Source of the DNA: Diospyros lotus
Lineage: Eukaryota; Streptophyta; Magnoliopsida; Ericales; Ebenaceae
Assembly (NCBI RefSeq): GCF_014633365.1
Contig: NW_026267104.1
Coordinates: 4,464,001-4,528,000 of the forward strand
DNA: 64,000 nucleotides
Reading direction: 5' to 3'
Shown: piece after piece, positions 44,883-57,122 of the stretch
Layout of the letters: the number at the start of each line of letters is the position of its first letter
Numbering within the stretch: position 1 is the first letter of the stretch
Notes under the pieces: model-generated
What the model saw: the letters and a program-made list of their open reading frames with translations, nothing else
Databases searched by the model: none
What the model was told of the DNA's origin: nothing
Made by a program: the position numbers and the translations under genes

Positions 44883-46760
44883 TAAAACGTGCATGCATTC
44901 ACGTCTTTGAGTCGCAATCAATTGAGCTGTGTATGCCAACTAATTCAAGTTATCAGCACAGGGTTATCTAAAAATGTCAAAACTTCATATCCAAATAACA
45001 TTTATCTTTACATAATTATGTATATATATATATATATATATGGCCACAAGGGCTTAGGATTTTTTTTTTCTTACCAAAAAGGAAAATTAAGCAATACGCG
45101 TCTCATAGATAAAATTTCCTAAAATCTTTTGTTAAAAAGATCATATATAAATCCCTACCTAATAAATCTATAAATTATATAATTGAAATATTATCAAACC
45201 AAGTGAGAAAAGAGAAGATACTCTTAAAAAAATTTAAACACTCAAAATCCCAAGACAAATAATACGCATTCACTAACTAAGCTACAACTTTAGTCGCAAG
45301 AGCTATGACTATTTAGTGTCATACATGTAACTAAATCTATATACATGCAAATGCCTATATATATCTGGAAGAAAGAACCCTCCATCACTCATTTTCTTTT
45401 GTTGTTGGGTTCTAGGTTGGATAGGTTGGGGCCGGGCTCCACCCTAAAAACGTTGCCCCATGAAAAAAAAATTATGAGCTTTGCAGCAATAGATGTGACC
45501 TAGTCACAATAAAAAAGAAAATGTAATTCATATTCTTTATTTATTTTCAAAATACATTTTTATTACATGTACATATGTTTAAAAAGTAAGCATTAAAATT
45601 GCCTATTTCTTTTATTCAAATAGAGAGTTCGTTGGGTCAATTCAATATCAATGGATATATCCATTCGAAAGATTTGTATTGGTTGTATCTATCATTTCAA
45701 TTATATCATTTAACCTAACATTTGGTTTCTAAAGTGTTAGTGAAATTTAATTTTATTAGATAGGTTATTGCATACTCTAAAAAATAAAGTCAACAAACAA
45801 GATTAGAGTGGAAGGTTCCATTTGTGAAACCTATCTAGTCAAGGAGATATCTACCTTTGCATTATATTATTATTCATCTAACATTTCATGCAGGAGAACA
45901 AGAGTACAATGTAATGATGATAAAAGTGAAGGTAGTTCTTCTAATCCATTCATTTGAATTTTTAATCATCGAGGACATCCACATGGAGAATGCATCAAAC
46001 ATCTATTAGATAATAAGGAAGTAAAAGCTGCAAAACTACATGTTCTCCTAAATAGCCTGAGATTCAAGTGTTTCTTGAGTAAATTATTCATGTAATTTTT
46101 TTAAGATATTCATCCACTAGTTACATATATATATATATCATCCAAAAAGGAGTAACATTAATGATTCTGATGCAACATGTACACAAATATATTGTGCGAA
46201 CATTATTCCTAATAGTTTTACTGTGCAACTTGATGACGAGATTGTGGCAATTCACTTCTTGATTTAAAGTATATGTAAGTTGCATTATTCTCATTTGTTT
46301 CTATTTTTCCATGATCCAATAGGTAGATGTAATTTATGATACTAATTAACTGGCAATTTATGATACTAAATTTTCAATCCAAAACATAAGGTTGATAACC
46401 CACTTCTAAGGAGTTTGGCATGGGGCCATTAAATATGGTTAGATATGGCTTATGTACTTTGTGAATGGCCATAAATAAGTTTCATACAAAAAACTGGAGT
46501 AAGGGTATGTCCACTTCTAAATATGGTGTGTGTGTTTGAGATTCTAACTACAGGCAATTGGAGAATAATTTTTACAAAATATTAAATGATGTTGTAGAAT
46601 TGGAATATATTAGATGGCCTATAAAGAAATTAGTTTTATTTAAGTTTCAACGGTTTGAACCAACTCCTAATCGAGAAACAAAGATTGATAAAAATTATGT
46701 GATCGTTGAGGTCAAAGCAAATAAGAGATATAGGTCCTATGATCCATTTATACTTTCAGA
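44883..46760 (+). repeat. Segmental duplication, part 2 (partner 60745-62264)
   Basis: From AAAACGTGCATGCATTCACG through GATTGATAAAAATTATGTGA the segment is collinear with 60745-62264, with small indels and a longer extra stretch (about 46150-46540) in this copy. It carries the CACTA remnant described next. Confidence 0.8.
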
Positions 46761-47080
46761 ACAAACAAAATAAGTTTATTACATACCATATCCTGAAAGC
46801 CATAAAGGGTGGTTGTTTGTTATCCAAGACAAAGGCCCAACATATAGTTAATGCTCCGAAAGCACCAAATGATGAAATAAATCAACCATACTAGAATGAC
46901 GAGTCACCACAAATGCAGCTTACAATATCAAATGAGGTTCTAGACCAAATTGTAGATAGAGATGGCGATGCAACAAAAGTGGATAGAATTCAAGCAATTT
47001 TAGAAGAATCAGATAAGAACTTATCCACTTTGTCCGAAGCTGATGAAGAATTTATTGACACGGTCTATTTAGGTTAAACG
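45760..47080 (+). pseudogene. CACTA transposase C-terminal remnant (DUF4218/DUF4216-like)
   Basis: Shifted frames encode RVEGSICETYLV, EISTFALYYYSS and HPHGECIKHLLDNKEVKAA, typical of the region after the catalytic core of plant En/Spm transposases. After an intron-like interval follow LNDVVELEYIRWPIKKLVLF, RETKIDKNYVIVEV and YDPFILSEQTK (46558-46773), then tyrosine/tryptophan-rich text and an acidic tail ending near 47078. The order equals DUF4218 then DUF4216. Stops and frame changes make it nonfunctional. Confidence 0.7.
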
Positions 47081-47203
47081 TGTACTTTATTTCCTTGTGA
47101 TTTCAATTGTCTATTTTCTATCGTTTATGTATTGTACTCTATCAAATTATTGCATCGTAGTTAACACTTAATGTATTATATGAATATTTTTAAACTAAAT
47201 TAA

Positions 47204-48560
47204 ATGGTAGATCAAGCTAGAGGTCAGGGAAAAGGTGGGGTCGACTCAACCCACGCATTGATACAGCCCCGAGACTTCCTCATCCTCTCCATTCTCTAAT
47301 ACTCCTATCACACAATCTTCTTTTACTCCAACCCAGTCTCCTATCACTTCGTCGACTTCTACGTCCTCATAGCCATCTCCCCAACCTCCATTCGGGGAGA
47401 CGTATCCTACAAATCAACATACATGGATATGACCTATCTCTAGATTAGATTAAATATTTATAACTTAAACCCTATTTAGTTTTTAATTATTTTATACGTA
47501 TTTATATATTGGTCTTAACTTTTTTTTTTATTATATAATTACAATTTTGAGCCAATTAGGGGACCGTCAGGCTATATCTCTAGCATATTGAAGTTCAAGT
47601 TCGAGGGTGCTTGGAGATCATGGACTGAGGTGGATGTTGCTACGAAAAAAATGTAGTTTGAATAGTTTAATGTAAAAGTGTATTAATAATTGAATAATAA
47701 TATTTTTTTATATAAAATGTTAACTCTAATAAATTGTTTAAAATAATCTTACATGAATGTAGAAAAAATACAAGTGGCTACCATAGGATGAGAATGAAGT
47801 GAGGAAACAGTACAACAAGAAATGCTCCAAGGTGTTAAAGAATGTAATGAAAGAAAAAAGTAAGGGATGGAGATGATAGAGGAAAATGGATTTCTCCTGA
47901 TATTCAGAAGACCTTAGAGGAAAAATGGCAAAACCTGAAGCGGTTGCAAAAGAGTTTAAAAAATATTCAAAATAGACACTTCAAAGAAGGTTCCTCACTA
48001 CACATCGAGCAATTGAGCAGAGGAAACAATTACTAAGTTCTATTTACATATCATTAATAAGAAAATTATTGTATTATGTTTAATTACATCCCATGACAAA
48101 ACTTCTATTAAACTAAATTAAAATAACATGCATCTCTTCTCTTTTGTAAGGAGCTGAGTTTAATAGGGAATCAATCAATTTTAAACTTTTTACACGTATA
48201 AAACACTACAAAAGCAGAAAAGGTTGGATCTCTTCAGAAGGTGCATCTATTATTGTAAGTACTAAATTTCTAACCAAATATAATATTTTTATTGTTATTG
48301 TGATATTAAATTCAATTTTGTTTCACATAATTTACTTATACATAAATTTCTTTGTTTTATGATGAGTTTAATAGGCGACGGAGAGAGAGAGAGTCATCAC
48401 AAGCATTTGCAGAGGAGAGTTTTAAAGGTCAGTTGTCAGGTACCTCTGACAACGACATGTATTTGGATATTGTGGTTGGAGGATGAAACAAGAGGGATGT
48501 GTTTTTAGCCTTGGGATAGCATATCTGAAGTGCTATACAATGCCTTCATCTAATACAGTT
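47204..48560 (+). pseudogene. CACTA-associated second protein remnant (Transposase_24-like)
   Basis: Starts MVDQARGQGKGG with a Ser/Pro/Thr-rich N-terminus in broken frames (47204-47420). Then SSILKFKFEGAW and WTEVDVATKKM (about 47578-47655), and after an intron KYKWLP..ENEVRKQYNKKC and KWISPDIQKTLEEKWQNLKR (about 47770-47945), ending near 48560. The sequence order matches PF03004-type proteins found beside CACTA transposases. Many stops are present. Confidence 0.6.
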
Positions 48561-49351
48561 GAGACATTAATTTCCTTCTCTAATCTAGTCCGTCTCTGCT
48601 AACGTACTCTTCTTAATAGGGGAATTTAACTTAAATATTAAAATATTTATTCAATGAATGCTCCACGTCATCTGATTGATTTAAATTTTAAGGCATTTCG
48701 ACAATCTAAAAACAAATTTTTCAACTACAAATTTTATTGTCGTGCTTGAACAACAACTCAAATAATTTCGGCTTCGTCGTCGGGCGGGGGATTGCATTGC
48801 GGCATGACCAGCTCTTTTTTGACTGTGGTGTGGAGACACCAAAGTTTGTTTATGCGGAAGTCAATCTCTGGGAATTGACCTTCAAAATTCAAAGCCCCTT
48901 TTATATTTTATTCCAAAAGTACACATTTTTATGCCATATTATTTTTTTATTATTTTCCTTTCGCCTGTGATATATGTGAGTAGTTTGTGTTTATGATTTG
49001 GGTTGAACCGCCAGCCACACCCACATGTCGTCTGTTATTTGTGCAAATTTAGTACAAATTAATTGTAATTTGTTTTAGAGAAGAAAGAAAACAAGAAAAA
49101 AAAAATAAAAAAAGAATAGAATCATTCAACAAAACTCAAAGGTGGTTAGAAGTGCGTGTGTATGCTAATTGCTTAAGCCCATTCAATATCTTTAAGGGAA
49201 ATTAAGGCTAAGGTTCTTCATTTTCAAAGGAAAATTAAGGCTAAGTTTCTTCATTTTCAGCCCATTCAATATCTCAACCCCATCAACAATCTGTTTTCCT
49301 TGTCAACAGTCAAAAATCTATCTTCCCAAACGAGGAATTTTGAAGTCATTT
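48561..49351. other. Upstream region of peptide copy 4
   Basis: From about 48930 it is a duplicate of 34160 onward. Within it a short internal duplication repeats TTAAGGGAAATTAAGGCTAA-like sequence (about 49191-49260). A C-run occupies about 49353-49376. No gene. Confidence 0.55.
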
Positions 49352-49380
49352 CACCCCCCCCCCCCCCCCCCCCCCCACCA

Positions 49381-49564
49381 CCATTAGGAATCAGCTTTTT
49401 TTGAGTATAAATATATCCCACTTCCCTAAACCCATTCTCCATCCCTCTTCAATCAGCTGTTTTCATCCCCCACCATTAGGAATCAACTTTTTTTGAGTAT
49501 AAATATATCCCACTTCCCTAAACCCATCCTGCATCCCTCTTCAATCAGTTGTTTTTATTTTGGT
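49381..49564 (+). promoter_or_regulatory. Tandemly duplicated core promoter of peptide copy 4
   Basis: A 92-bp unit starting CCATTAGGAATCA occurs twice (49381-49472 and 49473-49564). Each has GAGTATAAATATATCCCACT (TATA box) and CTCTTCAATCAG(C/T)TGTTTT. The single-copy equivalent before 34769 has one unit, so this gene has two potential TATA/start regions. Confidence 0.8.
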
Positions 49565-49588
49565 CCTTGCTTTTAAAATTAATTAAAA

Positions 49589-49918
49589 ATGAGATCTCTC
49601 CACATTTTCTTTGCCATTTTAACCGTGCTTTTCCTTGTAACCCTAAATCTCAATGAAGGCAGTAGGGTTTTGGACGAGAAAGAAGAAGAAGAAGACAACT
49701 GCAAGTGGGCGACGAGGATGATGATGAAGGATCAACTCAAGTTGCAGTCTCTGGCAAAGGGTCCACCTCCACCTTTTGGGCCAAATTCTCCCGTTCCTGC
49801 GGAGAGCAGCACTAGCACAATCACCCAAAAAAGTTTTGCCGGCCACCGTGCTATGTCGTCGCCTCCAACTCTTGCCAACACGAAATTCATGGCTTCATCC
49901 GGGGTGGCCACAAGTTGA
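49589..49918 (+). CDS. Small secreted-peptide precursor (109 aa), copy 4, intact
   Basis: Same layout as the copy at 34769: signal peptide MRSLHIFFAILTVLFLVTL, GSRVLDE, Glu/Asp run (one residue shorter), KDQLKLQSLAKG, first proline-rich core PPPPFGPNSPVPAE, then SFAGHRAMSSPPTLAN and a C-terminal GVATS. The core differs from copy 3 at several positions (FGPNSPVP against SRPNPPIP), and two of the four prolines in the second block are serine. Because both copies keep the whole frame, both may be expressed, or this one may be starting to drift. Function is unproven; an IDA/PIP-like ligand role is only a resemblance. Confidence 0.68.
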   Translation: MRSLHIFFAILTVLFLVTLNLNEGSRVLDEKEEEEDNCKWATRMMMKDQLKLQSLAKGPPPPFGPNSPVPAESSTSTITQKSFAGHRAMSSPPTLANTKFMASSGVATS

Positions 49919-50378
49919 TAAATAAGAAACCCAATGCATGAAGTAGCCATTGACAGCTTCATGATCCACATCTTAAATTATATATACACAACTAAATAAG
50001 CATGAAAATTCAAAGGGATAAGGCTGCTGCAAACCTCATAGAATTGTATTATTTAACGTCTCCAGTTGTTCATCTTACTTGTTGTATGGTGCATTAATAA
50101 TTTATTGTTTCCATTAATTTATTTGAAAACGGAAGATCTAGAGAATAATAAGTACTGCAAGATGATTCCATATATTCCTGTTATTTTCTTAATTGGCCTT
50201 GATAAAAATCCCTAACTAGTTCAAGTTCAGATCTTAATTTATGCATCTTAATTATACGGCCTCGTTTCTGAATATTTTAATTACCCAGACATGAATGTTT
50301 TCTGCATGGCTATAAAGAGAAGTGGCCGTGGAATAATTCAAAGTACACGATTTTACTTGTCCTTTTGACTCCATAACT
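49919..50378. other. 3' flank of peptide copy 4
   Basis: Collinear with 35102-35580, including CTTGTTGTATGGTGCATTAA. No other gene. Confidence 0.6.
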
Positions 50379-50766
50379 GCCCCAACCAAGCCAGACCTAC
50401 TTACGATGTATAAAGAATATATAATATGTGAAAACTCAAAGCCATCTAAAATAATAAATTAATTTCACTAGCATCGCACCCTCATGTGCTTTTGCTGGCG
50501 CTTCGAATATATATGCAATTAACAGTGTTTGACTAATCTCTCAAATATGCCACAAAAAGCGCCTTCGATCTAGTCACAAATTACAATGTCAGTGTATAGA
50601 AAATGTCGCCAACACTTTTTATAGTAGATGAAATTCTTAATATTGCCTGAAAATTCCATTATATTTTCTAGTGATAAGTTGTTTTTAAAAAGTAAATGAA
50701 ATGAGTGTCCAAAAATAAAAAGTAAATTACAAAAAATTTCAGAATACTTTAAATTATAAGAAATAT
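50379..50766 (+). repeat. 388-bp direct repeat, left copy, abutting hAT 2
   Basis: From GCCCCAACCAAGCC to TAAGAAATAT. The same 388 bp occurs on the other side of hAT 2 (53914-57290 after removing the LTR insertion). Only about three differences were seen by eye in the stretch before the LTR. Confidence 0.9.
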
Positions 50767-50767
50767 G

Positions 50768-53700
50768 TAGACATGGCCACGGTTCATGAACCGCCGGTTC
50801 CGGTTCAAGAAATCTTTGAACCTGAACCGAACCGCCCAAGGGCGATTTGGGACGGTTCGGTTCCGGTTCCGGTTCATGCCGGTTCGGTCAACGGTTTGGA
50901 CCGGTTCGGTCAACGGTTTGAGCCGGTTCGGTCAACGGTTCCGGTTCCGGTTCAAACCGAATTTTTTTAATTTTTTTTAAATATTGTTGTATTCAATTTT
51001 GGTCCTTGTTCCGTTGTTCGGTTCGGTTTGGTTTCGATTTTTAATTGTTAAATGTAATTGTAAATATAAATATTCTCAACCATATTTTTAATAAAAAAAC
51101 ACTACTAAAAATTGAAGAAATATAAGTAATAATTTCATTAAAAATAATTAAAACAACTAAACAAGTATGTAATACAAGTAATTAATTTTTACAAATGTGA
51201 AAAATAAAAAATAAAAAATAGAATTAGACTTAATTTCATTAAAAAATAATTACAACAAAAATGTAATACAAGTAATTAATTTTTACAAATGTGAAAAAAA
51301 ATAAAATATGGACTTGGATGAGTTGGATCCTACGCATCTTCATTGGAGTCGGAAGTCGCCGTTGTTGAACCATCATTAACCCATTCGTCAGATGATGATG
51401 AATGGATAAGTTCTTATTGACGTCGCATGTTAGCTCTTTCCCAATCATCGAGGCAAACTTGAGCTTCCAATGATTCTGGAGCCAATCTTGATCTTCTTTC
51501 GTCCAAAATGTTGCCTCCACTACTGAATGTTTGTTCAACGGCTACAGTTGAAGCTGGAACTGCAAGAAGTTGACTTGCAATAATTGCAAGAGTTGGAAAT
51601 GTCTCCTTGTGCCTTTTCCACCACTCCAAAATTTCAAAATTTAAACCTGTATCATCACCAAACTCAAAAACTGTGGTTAGATAAGTTTCGAGCTCCGAAT
51701 GTGAGCTCGATCTAGGTTTTTTCCTCATTTGATCTAAAAATTTATGACCCCATTTCATTGGTTGGGAGGAAGAGGAATGCGAAGCCATGGATGGAAATGA
51801 TTCTTCACTACTAGGAGCAATAACATATGCTTCATATAATTGATTGCATAAAGTTCTAACCTTAGAAATTATAATATTCACATCAATTTCTTAATTATTT
51901 TCTAATCCTAACAACGAATAATAGTTAGACAAACACTCAATTAAACCATCAAATTTACACCTAGGATCAAATACCATAGTAACAAGAGAAATTTCAGGAA
52001 TAAATTGATAATAACGTAACCATTTTTCTCTCATTTCTAAAACAGCATGACAAATTTCTTCAACATTAATTCCTTCCATTAATACACCGGCCACATTCAT
52101 TGCTTCTATTAAAAATTGATGTGAAGTTGGTTTATAAACACTACTAAGTGTATGAGTAGCATCATTAAAAATTCGTAAAATATTCAAAATTGAACTACAA
52201 ACATTCCACATAGTTGGAAAAATAGGATATTGTGGAATATAATTTGCTGCAAAAGAACACAATAAATCTTTATATTCAAAAGATTGATTAAGTAATTTAA
52301 AAGTTGAGTTCCAACGAGTAGGGACATCTTTTGAAAAACGTTTTGGGGTTTGACCATTGGAGGTGCAAAAATGTGCCCATGCTTTTGCAGTTCGAGGGTG
52401 TACCCAAATATAAGAAATAACATTTCTAATTGGATCTAAATAAGAATTAAGTGACTTAATGCCATCTTGAACACATAAATTTAAAACATGGCATGCACAT
52501 CTAACATGAAAAAATCTTCCACTAAAATTTGGTTGGCAAATTCTTTTCAATTCATTAATAGAAGCAGTATTAGCCGATGCATTATCAAAAGAAATTGAAA
52601 AAATTCTATTAACTAATCTATATTCTTGTAAAATTTGTTGAATTAATCTACAAATATTTTCAGCATTATGACTTTCATCAAAACATCGATACGCAAGAAT
52701 TCTTTTTTGTAAAACATAATTTTCATCAACCCAATGACAAGTAATACCCATATATGAATGAGTTTGCCAATGATCACTCCAAATATCACTACAAATAGAA
52801 ACATTAATATTATTGTTTTGAAAATATGTTATCAATTCAATTTTTGAGTTTTTAAACAATTTTAACAAATTCCTTTTCAAAGTATTTCTAGGAATTGATT
52901 TAAAACTAGGATTAACAAAGTTTTGACAAAATCGAGTAAAGCCTAATTTTTCACCAAAACTAAAAGATAAATGATCAATTGCTACCATTTCAGCTAAACC
53001 AGACCTACAATTAGCTTCATTATAATGAAATAATTGAGGAGAGTTTGAAGAGGTAGCAAACCCGGATATTTGTGTTTGATCGCGACTCAATCCAACCATG
53101 AGCGGGTGCTTTGTTTGCAAATGTCGGGCGAAAGTACCATATCCACATCCTTGCTTGAATTTGTATACCTGATTACAATAATTACAAGATACATCAAATT
53201 TACCATCTCCTTTTGGTGTTTTCTTGAAATGAATATTAAAAATATCAGAAGTAGAAATTTTTCCACCTCCCTTTTGTTGAGTTTCACTCTCTTGTGTTTG
53301 AAAATTTTGAGCTTCAAACTCAACATTTTCAAAATTTCTACCTTCACTTGCCATTTTTTTGAAAAAAGTATGATAATAAAAAAATATAATAATGATAAAA
53401 TAATATAGTAACAAGTAATAAATAATTAACAATATAATTGAATAAATTGATAAATAACAAAATGTGAAGATTGAAGAAATTGAAATTGAAATATTAAATG
53501 AGAGACAAAATTGAGAGAATAATAGCTTGAGACTTGAGAGAGAGAGAGAGAGAGAAAGTGTGAAAAATGAGTGGGGGAGGGAGGGGTATATATAGGTAGG
53601 AATTATAAAATTAAAAAAAAAATTAATAAAATTGGCAGCCAACGGTCCAATTTTGGACCGTTGGGGGGGGGAGGGGGGGCACGGGGGTTTGGACCGTTGG

Positions 53701-53913
53701 GGGGGGGGGGCACGGGGGGCTTGGACCGGTTCCGCGGAACCGGAACCGCGGAACCGGAACCACCGGTTCCGGTTCCCCGGAACCTTGAACCGGAACCGGA
53801 CCGAATTTCGCCGGTTCAGTCCGGTTCCGGTTCCGGTTCCGGTTCCGGGTCCGGTTCTGGCCGGTCCGGTTCCGGTTCGAACCGCTGGTCCGGTTCAATT
53901 TTGGCCATGTCTA
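50768..53913 (-). mobile_element. hAT transposon 2, nearly complete
   Basis: 3146 bp bounded by TAGACATGGCCA (50768) and TGGCCATGTCTA (53913), a hAT-type inverted repeat. Subterminal regions at both ends are dense in GGTTCCGGTTC/CCGGTTCGGTC hexamer-like repeats (about 50790-50965 and 53720-53895), likely transposase-binding sites. It encodes a BED/hAT transposase on the minus strand (51414-53354). Instead of an 8-bp duplication, the element sits exactly between two 388-bp direct repeats. Confidence 0.88.
51414..53354 (-). pseudogene. hAT transposase (BED finger, RNase H-like core, hAT C-terminal dimerisation), one in-frame stop
   Basis: The start is set at MASEGRNFENVEF (53354); the open frame extends further 5' to 53642, but that part is low-complexity Phe/Ile/Tyr-rich and is probably untranslated. 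A BED-type finger (CNYC...FARHLQTKHP) is followed by the transposase core with SICSDIWSDHW, SFDNASANT, FHVRCACHVLNLCVQDG and DVPTRWNSTF. The frame reaches a TAA at 51891-51893. The same frame continues directly after it through the dimerisation domain (STVAVEQTFSSGGNILDERR...) to the stop at 51414. A single nonsense codon is therefore the only evident damage. The layout matches plant hAT transposases of the Ac/RICESLEEPER kind. Confidence 0.85.
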
Positions 53914-54138
53914 GCCCCAACCAAGCCAGACCTACTTACAATGTATAAAGAATATATAATATGTGAAAACTCAAAGCCATCTAAAATAATAAATTAATTT
54001 CACTAGCATCGCACCCTCATGTGCTTTTGCTGGCGCTTCGAATATATATGTAGTTAACAGTGTTTGACTAATCTCTCAAATATGCCACAAAAAGCGCCTT
54101 CGATCTAGTCACAAATTACAATGTCAGTGTATAGAAAA

Positions 54139-57122
54139 TGTAATGACCCTAAATTGGGTCTAGGTGTCTTAATATTTACTTTTAACTCAAGGGCATTCTA
54201 AATGTGGGTCAAAGTATTTTAACAATTTATTTTGATGGCATAAAATGATTTTGAATTAATATGAAATTTTCTTAGTGCATGTGATCATGAATTTAAGTGT
54301 ATGGGTTTAATTTTTAAGAATTTAGGAAATTGATGTTTTGGGCTCTATTTAAATAGTTAAATGAGTTCATGGGTTTATTAGGTGGGTTAAATGAATTGTT
54401 GGGTTGGGCTTGGGCCCAATGATGAAGGAGAATTGAATTCCATGTGAGCCAGAAAAGGAAAAAATGGAAATTTAAAATATGTGTCAAATATCAAGAATGT
54501 CCTAAAAAGATTCTTTGTAATGAGATAAAGGAGGGGCAAATCAGTCTTTTTTGGGGGGGACAGTAGCAGCCTTCTTTTGCTGTGCCTTTTACTTTATGCT
54601 CAAACCATAACCCCATTTTTTCAGCGCCTATATAACCATGTGCCCCTACTGTTGCATTGCCTTTCTTCTTCATTGCTTGCTGTGTGTTCCCGTTGCTGGT
54701 TGAGTTTGCGCATTCCATCAGGCAAGTTCCTCTGTTTGCAGCTTTTATAAACTTCAGCAAGTTTTCTTATGCTATTTCTCCAAGTTGTTAATCTCCATTG
54801 TTAACCTTTGTTCCAAACTCGCTATATATATATATATAAGTATCAACATGTTGATTCATTATGGAGTTCTTATTCAGCTAGGAATGTCCCTATGTAAATA
54901 TATATATATATAAGTATACATAGAACGTTCTCTATCCCAGTGAGTTCCTTCTTCACCTATGCTTGTCCATATATATAAATCCATATATTGCGTTGTATGC
55001 AGTGAATGTTGGCTTGTGGATTATACATTCTGAATCATTGTGCTATGACTTTCCAGTTGGTTTTGGATCTCGTTGTGGTCTCCAATGGGGTCTCATTTCA
55101 CCCTAAGTTTTCCTTCTGTGAATGGCAATTTTTTTGGGTAGATGAAGATGCAAAGATTTGCTCATTTTTGTATCTATATAAGCTGGTTATCCGACACAAT
55201 AACCGTAAGCTTGCTGAAACCATCAAGGTATAAACCCAGCCTGCTCCATTTACATATTCCCCCATGCCTTTTTGAATCTTATATATATATAAATATATAC
55301 ATATACAAACAGCCTCCATTGATGGCCCAGCCGAGTGACCCACATATATATTTGTATACATATACATACCAGTCAGCTCCACTGTTATCCTAGCTGATCG
55401 ACCCACATATACATTTATACACATATACATAACCGATTAGCTATCTTAGATTGCCCTGTTTCCGTTCCAGCCAACCCATCCTTTATGTGCTCATACACAT
55501 GTTCATATGTGCGCAGTGCAGCCTCTCTCTCTCTCCCTCTCTGTTTTATTTAAATCCCTCCCCTGCACTCACTGTATGCGTAAGGCACTGAATGATACAC
55601 ATATATATATATGTTATATATGTTTAATAGTCTCCGTAAGTTAAAAATAAGTTTAAGAGCACTTAAATAATATATATATATATATATGTATATGTATATG
55701 TAGGTTTGCTATTCTCTGTAAGTTTAAAAAAACCAGCGTAAGGCACTTAATAATACACACATATATATATGTTATATATGCTTAATATTCTCTGTAAGTT
55801 AAAAGTAAGTTTAAGAGCTCTTAAATAATATATATATACGTATATGTAGGTTTGCCATTCTCTGTGAGTTTAAAAAAAAAAAAATCTAGCGTAAGGCACT
55901 TAAAATATATATATATATATATATGTATATGTGTGTTGCTATTTTCTATAAGTTCAAGAGCACCCAAATAATATATATATATATGTATTTATGTATACAC
56001 ATTTAACACCCACGCACCCATTGTATATTGCCATGAGCATTGTTTAATTAGCTATTAAATGATTTTTGAATGTGTCCAAATTTATGAGAATTCATACCAA
56101 TATTTTCCTTGCATTTTTAATAATTATTGGAATACGACCAATAAATTAAATGCCACTGTGTGTAAAGATTAATAGAGCTAATGTACTTGATGTGGCTCTT
56201 TTAGTTGCATGGGAACTCAAATCATAAATTGAAACTTTTTATGGAGGTATATTTGTCATCAATACGTGATATTAAACCATGTGGATACTTTTTATGCATT
56301 TGAGAGCATGGCATCAAGGTCGGTAACCTTGCGTGATTTCATAAATGGCATGTCAAAATATAATATATACCATTGTTATTAAATTTTGCGCACCTATTAT
56401 TTTGCGCGGAGGGAAGGGTACCCTAGAGCACCTGGCACGGGACGAGGTGGCCATAGCTCGGCAGGTTGGCTCCATATTAAATGTGAGTTTTTATCCTCTT
56501 GACGCACTTTGGCATATGTTGTTTGATAGCTTGCGAGCCTACGAGATTTGATTCTGATACTTAATTTCACATGCACATTTGCATAGCAATATATGGTGAC
56601 ATGATGCATTTAGATTGAAATTTATAAAGTCATAAATTGCGAACCTTATATAAAACTATGGAGTTCTTGATTACTCTTTTTGGTGTCACCATATTCTTGA
56701 TTCCTATTTGCTATTCATTGCTTCTCGAACTTGCTGAGCCTTGTGGCTCACTTGATCTTCCTTGCCATTCCAGGTAAAGGAAATGCCGTTTTCGGGGGCG
56801 AGTCGAGTGGGACTAAGGCCCAGGGATAGGGGTGTACGGAGACGCGTCCTAACTTGAAGATCCTATTTAGCATTTTGGTGAGGCTTGATGAAATGATTTT
56901 TATTTTGTTAGTTAACATTAGAGTCTCTTAATTATTTTGTATGGCCTTCGAGCCCCAAACTTAGGAGATATTGGAAGTGTAACCGAACCTTAATTTAGTT
57001 TTCGCTGCTAGTAATGAATTGAGTTGTTGTTTTATTTATGGTTTGTTCTATATCATCTCTGTGATGACCTCCTTTCGAATATCTCCTATGCTAGCGGGAA
57101 TATTCGAGAGTGGGCCCTTACA
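54139..57122 (+). repeat. Solo LTR (2984 bp) of a long-LTR retrotransposon
   Basis: Starts TGTAATGACCC and ends GGGCCCTTACA, flanked by a perfect 5-bp duplication GAAAA (54134-54138 and 57123-57127). No internal region remains. Motifs such as CTTGCTGAGCCTTGTGGCTC near 56730 and the TGTAA...TTACA ends are of the Del/Tekay chromovirus LTR type (inference). It contains an internal tandem repeat (55578-55990) and many TA tracts. Its 3' part is related to the inverted copy at 62522-63330. Confidence 0.85.
55578..55990 (+). repeat. Tandem repeat of about 155 bp within the solo LTR
   Basis: Units start with GCGTAAGGCACT at 55578, 55736 and 55889. Each has TA-rich tracts and TTCTCTGTAAGTTTAAAA. The third unit is partial. 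Confidence 0.75.

Noticed and set aside
53355..53642. 5' extension of the hAT 2 transposase frame
   Set aside because: Low-complexity Phe/Ile/Ser sequence. The BED-type protein starts naturally at the later Met at 53354.
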